DNA of 16,449 bases from Fidelibacterota bacterium (lineage in GTDB: Bacteria; Fidelibacterota; Fidelibacteria; Fidelibacterales; Fidelibacteraceae). Positions 14,264 to 16,449 of this stretch are shown piece after piece. The DNA is taken from positions 1 through 16,449 of the forward strand of contig JAOZRH010000034.1 of assembly GCA_029931905.1 (NCBI GenBank), read 5' to 3'. The position numbers were made by a program, and so were the translations under genes. Under the pieces are notes generated by a model that did not search any database, had not been told where the DNA came from, and was given only the letters and a program-made list of their open reading frames with translations. Position 1 is the stretch's first letter, and every line of letters begins with the position of its first letter.

Positions 14264-15325
14264 ATGTTAAAAAAATTACAAGAATTAAAGAATAAATATG
14301 ATAGTCTAATTAAAGAATTGAGTAATCCTGATGTAATTCAAGATCAAAATAGATTTGCCGATGTTTCTCGTGAACAAAAATATCTTGAACCAATAATGCA
14401 ATCGTATAAAAAATATAAAGCATTAATGGAAAATATTGAAGATGATGAAAGTATTCTAAAAGGAAATGATAAAGAATTAAAAGAAATTGTGAAAGAAGAA
14501 TTAGATGATTTGCATTTACAAAGAGAAAAATTAGAAGAAAAGATAAAAATTGAACTTATTCCAAGAGACCCCAATGATGATAAAAACACGATAGTTGAAA
14601 TCAGAGGTGGAGCAGGTGGAGATGAGGCGGCACTTTTTGCAGCTGATTTATTTCGAATGTATTCAAGATATTCAGAACGACAAAAATGGAAATTGAAAGT
14701 TTTATCGTCAAGTCCAATTGGGCTTGGTGGTTTTAAAGAAATTACATTTATGTTGAAGGGTGATGGTGCTTATGGTCAATTGAAATATGAATCGGGAGTT
14801 CACAGGGTTCAGCGAGTTCCAACTACAGAAACACAGGGACGAGTTCATACTTCTGCGGCATCTGTTGCTGTCTTGCCTGAGGCGGATAAGGTAGAGGTTG
14901 ATATTCAAGATAAAGACATTCGTATTGATACTTTTAGAGCTTCTGGTGCAGGTGGTCAACATGTTAATAAAACTGAATCTGCAATAAGGATTACGCATGC
15001 GCCTACTGGCATTGTAGTTTCGTGTCAAGATGAAAGTTCTCAACATAAAAATAAAGCAAAAGCGCTGATGATATTAGCTAGTAGAGTTTTACAGGATAAA
15101 ATTGATAAACAAAAGATTGAACGAGATAAAGATAGAAAATCACAAATATCTACTGGTGATAGAAGTGCAAAAATTCGTACTTATAATTTTCCACAAGGTC
15201 GTGTGACAGATCATAGAATAAATTATACAACTCATCAACTTCAAAGCATTATGGATGGTGATTTATATGACATTATTGAACAGTTAAAAATTGCGGATAA
15301 TATAGAGAAATTAAAAAATTTATAG
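14264..15325 (+). CDS. prfA: peptide chain release factor 1 (RF1)
   Basis: A 353-residue class I release factor that reads UAA and UAG and triggers release of the finished peptide. The stop-codon-reading tripeptide is PTT (186-188) within RVPTTETQGR, the RF1 (PxT) rather than RF2 (SPF) form. The peptidyl-hydrolysis motif GGQ is at 230-232 in SGAGGQHVNKTES. The N-terminal coiled-coil-like part (about 1-110), rich in Glu and Lys, is normal. It lies 40 bases after the QueF-like gene and just upstream of prmC, whose product methylates Gln232. Length is standard. Confidence 0.97.
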   Translation: MLKKLQELKNKYDSLIKELSNPDVIQDQNRFADVSREQKYLEPIMQSYKKYKALMENIEDDESILKGNDKELKEIVKEELDDLHLQREKLEEKIKIELIPRDPNDDKNTIVEIRGGAGGDEAALFAADLFRMYSRYSERQKWKLKVLSSSPIGLGGFKEITFMLKGDGAYGQLKYESGVHRVQRVPTTETQGRVHTSAASVAVLPEADKVEVDIQDKDIRIDTFRASGAGGQHVNKTESAIRITHAPTGIVVSCQDESSQHKNKAKALMILASRVLQDKIDKQKIERDKDRKSQISTGDRSAKIRTYNFPQGRVTDHRINYTTHQLQSIMDGDLYDIIEQLKIADNIEKLKNL

Positions 15326-15391
15326 ATACTAATTAATAAATGTAACTTTTTTCATTTGTAAAAGAGTTAATTAGAGTGTGGAATCTAATAA

Positions 15392-16255
15392 ATGACACAA
15401 AATAAAAAGATTTGGCGAGTGGTTGATATATTAAATTGGTCAACTAACTATTTAAAAGAGAAAAATATTGATGATGCAAAAACATCTATTGAATGGATGT
15501 TGACTGATGTTTTGAAATGTTCACGAATGGAATTATATTTGAATTTTAATAAACCATTGACAGAAACAGAATTAAAAATATTCAAATCCTATCTTTTGAA
15601 ATGTGCTAATAATGAGCCTGTTCAACAAATAATTGGTAAAACAGATTTTTATGGTTTTTCTTTTGTAGTTGATAGGACAGTATTGGTTCCAAGACCCGAA
15701 ACTGAAATTTTAGTAGAAGAAGTTATAAAAAAATATAAAAAACATTCACAAAAAAATGTTAAAATTTTAGATATTGGTTCTGGAAGTGGAGCAATTGCAG
15801 TGGCTTTGGCTAAACATTTACCAAATGTTCAAATCGATGCTTTAGAATATTCAAAAGATGCGATTGGAATTCTTACTAAAAATATAAATTTTCACAATCT
15901 TGAAGATAGAGTTTCGGTAATTAACGAAGATGTTTATAAATATATTCCACAAAAAAAATATGATATTATTGTTAGTAATCCGCCATATATTTCAAAAGAC
16001 GAATTTCCGAAATTAGATAAAAATGTGAGATATTATGAACCACCAATGGCTTTAACTGATAATAATGACGGATTGGAATTTTATAGATATTTTGCCAAGA
16101 AATTTACAGATTGGTTGACAGATGATGGTTGGGTGGCTTTGGAAATTGGTAATGATCAACGAAAAGATTTGGAAGAAATTTTTAAAAATTATGAAAATTT
16201 GGAATTTGTGAAAGATTATCAAAAAGATGATAGAGTTTTGATGTTTAAAAAGTGA
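15392..16255 (+). CDS. prmC: peptide chain release factor N5-glutamine methyltransferase
   Basis: A 287-residue SAM-dependent methyltransferase that methylates the GGQ glutamine of release factors, increasing termination efficiency. The N-terminal helical substrate-binding domain spans about 1-90. RPETEILVEE precedes the Rossmann core. SAM-binding motif I is DIGSGSGAIAVALA (from Asp127), and the catalytic NPPY is at 196-199 in IVSNPPYIS, positioning the glutamine amide. It lies 66 bases after prfA, the functional partner. The stop codon TGA (16253-16255) falls inside the first unit of the heptamer array that follows. Confidence 0.96.
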   Translation: MTQNKKIWRVVDILNWSTNYLKEKNIDDAKTSIEWMLTDVLKCSRMELYLNFNKPLTETELKIFKSYLLKCANNEPVQQIIGKTDFYGFSFVVDRTVLVPRPETEILVEEVIKKYKKHSQKNVKILDIGSGSGAIAVALAKHLPNVQIDALEYSKDAIGILTKNINFHNLEDRVSVINEDVYKYIPQKKYDIIVSNPPYISKDEFPKLDKNVRYYEPPMALTDNNDGLEFYRYFAKKFTDWLTDDGWVALEIGNDQRKDLEEIFKNYENLEFVKDYQKDDRVLMFKK

Positions 16256-16335
16256 TAAGTGAAATGTGATAAGTGATAAGTGAAATGTGATAAGTGAAAT
16301 GTGAAATGTGATAAGTGAAATGTGATAAGTGATAA
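16252..16335 (+). repeat. tandem array of 12 perfect heptamers (two unit types)
   Basis: The 84 bases divide exactly into twelve 7-mers of two kinds, A = GTGATAA and B = GTGAAAT, in the order A B A A B A B B A B A A, with no other variants or interruptions. The first unit contains the prmC stop TGA and, directly after it, part of a TAA. The last unit begins with the GTG that best fits as the tadA start. Because seven is not a multiple of three, stop codons recur in every frame across the array. The period and perfection suggest replication slippage and possible length variation between strains. Confidence 0.95.
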
Positions 16336-16449
16336 ACAACAATATACATAAAAGATGGATGCAATATGCTTATTTGGAGGCATTAAAAGCTTATGATCAA
16401 AAGGAAATTCCTGTTGGTGCTGTTATTATTTATGAAAATAAAATAATTG
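16329..16449 (+). CDS. tadA: tRNA-specific adenosine deaminase TadA, N-terminal part (3' truncated by window)
   Basis: The frame beginning with GTG at 16329 reads VINNNIHKRWMQYAYLEALK and continues AYDQKEIPVGAVIIYENKII to the window edge. The 'WMxxAxxxAxxA...EIPVGAVI' pattern is the start of bacterial TadA, which deaminates adenosine 34 to inosine in tRNA-Arg(ACG). Known TadA proteins carry several residues before the Trp/Tyr-Met, so the GTG in the last heptamer is preferred. ATG at 16359 (the Met of WMQYA) is the only other start and would shorten the conserved first helix. The zinc-binding HAE and PCxxC motifs lie beyond the window. No Shine-Dalgarno is visible, since the upstream sequence is the repeat array. 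Confidence 0.85.
   Translation, partial: MINNNIHKRWMQYAYLEALKAYDQKEIPVGAVIIYENKII

Noticed and set aside
14708..15046. 112-codon minus-strand frame inside prfA
   Set aside because: It is antisense to the most conserved part of RF1 (the PxT and GGQ region) and shows no protein features of its own.
16252..16335. CRISPR-like array
   Set aside because: The units are 7 bases with no spacers and there are no cas genes; it is a simple tandem repeat.
16052..16342. Minus-strand open frame across the heptamer array
   Set aside because: Its N-terminal part is only the translated repeat (LITFHLS-type units) and the rest is antisense to prmC.

Overview
The window comes from a very AT-rich bacterium (by eye roughly three quarters A+T). 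The strongest taxonomic clue is the partial gene at the left edge. It ends in a type IX secretion (type A) sorting domain with the 'NYPNPFNPTT' signature, which is typical of the FCB superphylum and especially of Ignavibacteriota/Chlorobiota and nearby phyla such as Calditrichota and Cloacimonadota. An Ignavibacteria-like host is my inference. Weak or absent Shine-Dalgarno sequences on many genes fit that group.

Layout. 1-1531: end of a secreted T9SS cargo protein, a small lipoprotein, then on the minus strand a zinc-knuckle protein and a FluC/CrcB fluoride channel. 1532-2205: a divergent region with a 38-bp near-perfect palindrome, a tiny membrane protein, and a minus-strand tRNA-Glu(UUC). 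2206-4518: an alanine racemase with a long unrecognised C-terminal extension, followed closely by a canonical QueF (queuosine pathway). 4519-6934: a short-repeat-bearing gap, an ApbE-type flavin transferase lipoprotein, and a convergent membrane-anchored serine beta-lactamase-family hydrolase. 7076-9672: a sodium/calcium exchanger family protein and the ftsE-ftsX division pair. 9673-10051: a non-coding AT-rich stretch with DnaA boxes, a candidate replication origin and/or dnaA autoregulatory region. 10052-12780: dnaA, rpmE (L31) and a DUF1385/YqhQ membrane protein. 12912-14223: a two-gene cassette of a pterin-binding TIM-barrel protein and a QueF-family T-fold protein that lacks the catalytic cysteine. 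14264-16449: prfA (RF1), prmC (its methyltransferase), a 12-unit heptamer tandem array, and the start of tadA.

How the parts fit. Most genes are housekeeping: translation (rpmE, prfA, prmC, tadA, tRNA-Glu, queF), replication (dnaA), division and cell wall (ftsEX, alr, possibly the serine hydrolase). PrmC methylates the GGQ glutamine of the RF1 encoded just upstream.

The most unusual content is the pterin-binding plus Cys-less QueF-like pair, placed inside an otherwise translation-related cluster. It could be an undescribed pterin or 7-deazaguanine enzyme system, but its function cannot be read from the sequence alone. Second in interest is the about 265-residue extension on alanine racemase. 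Third is the heptamer array that fills the whole prmC-tadA junction and appears to supply both the prmC stop codon and the likely tadA start codon.
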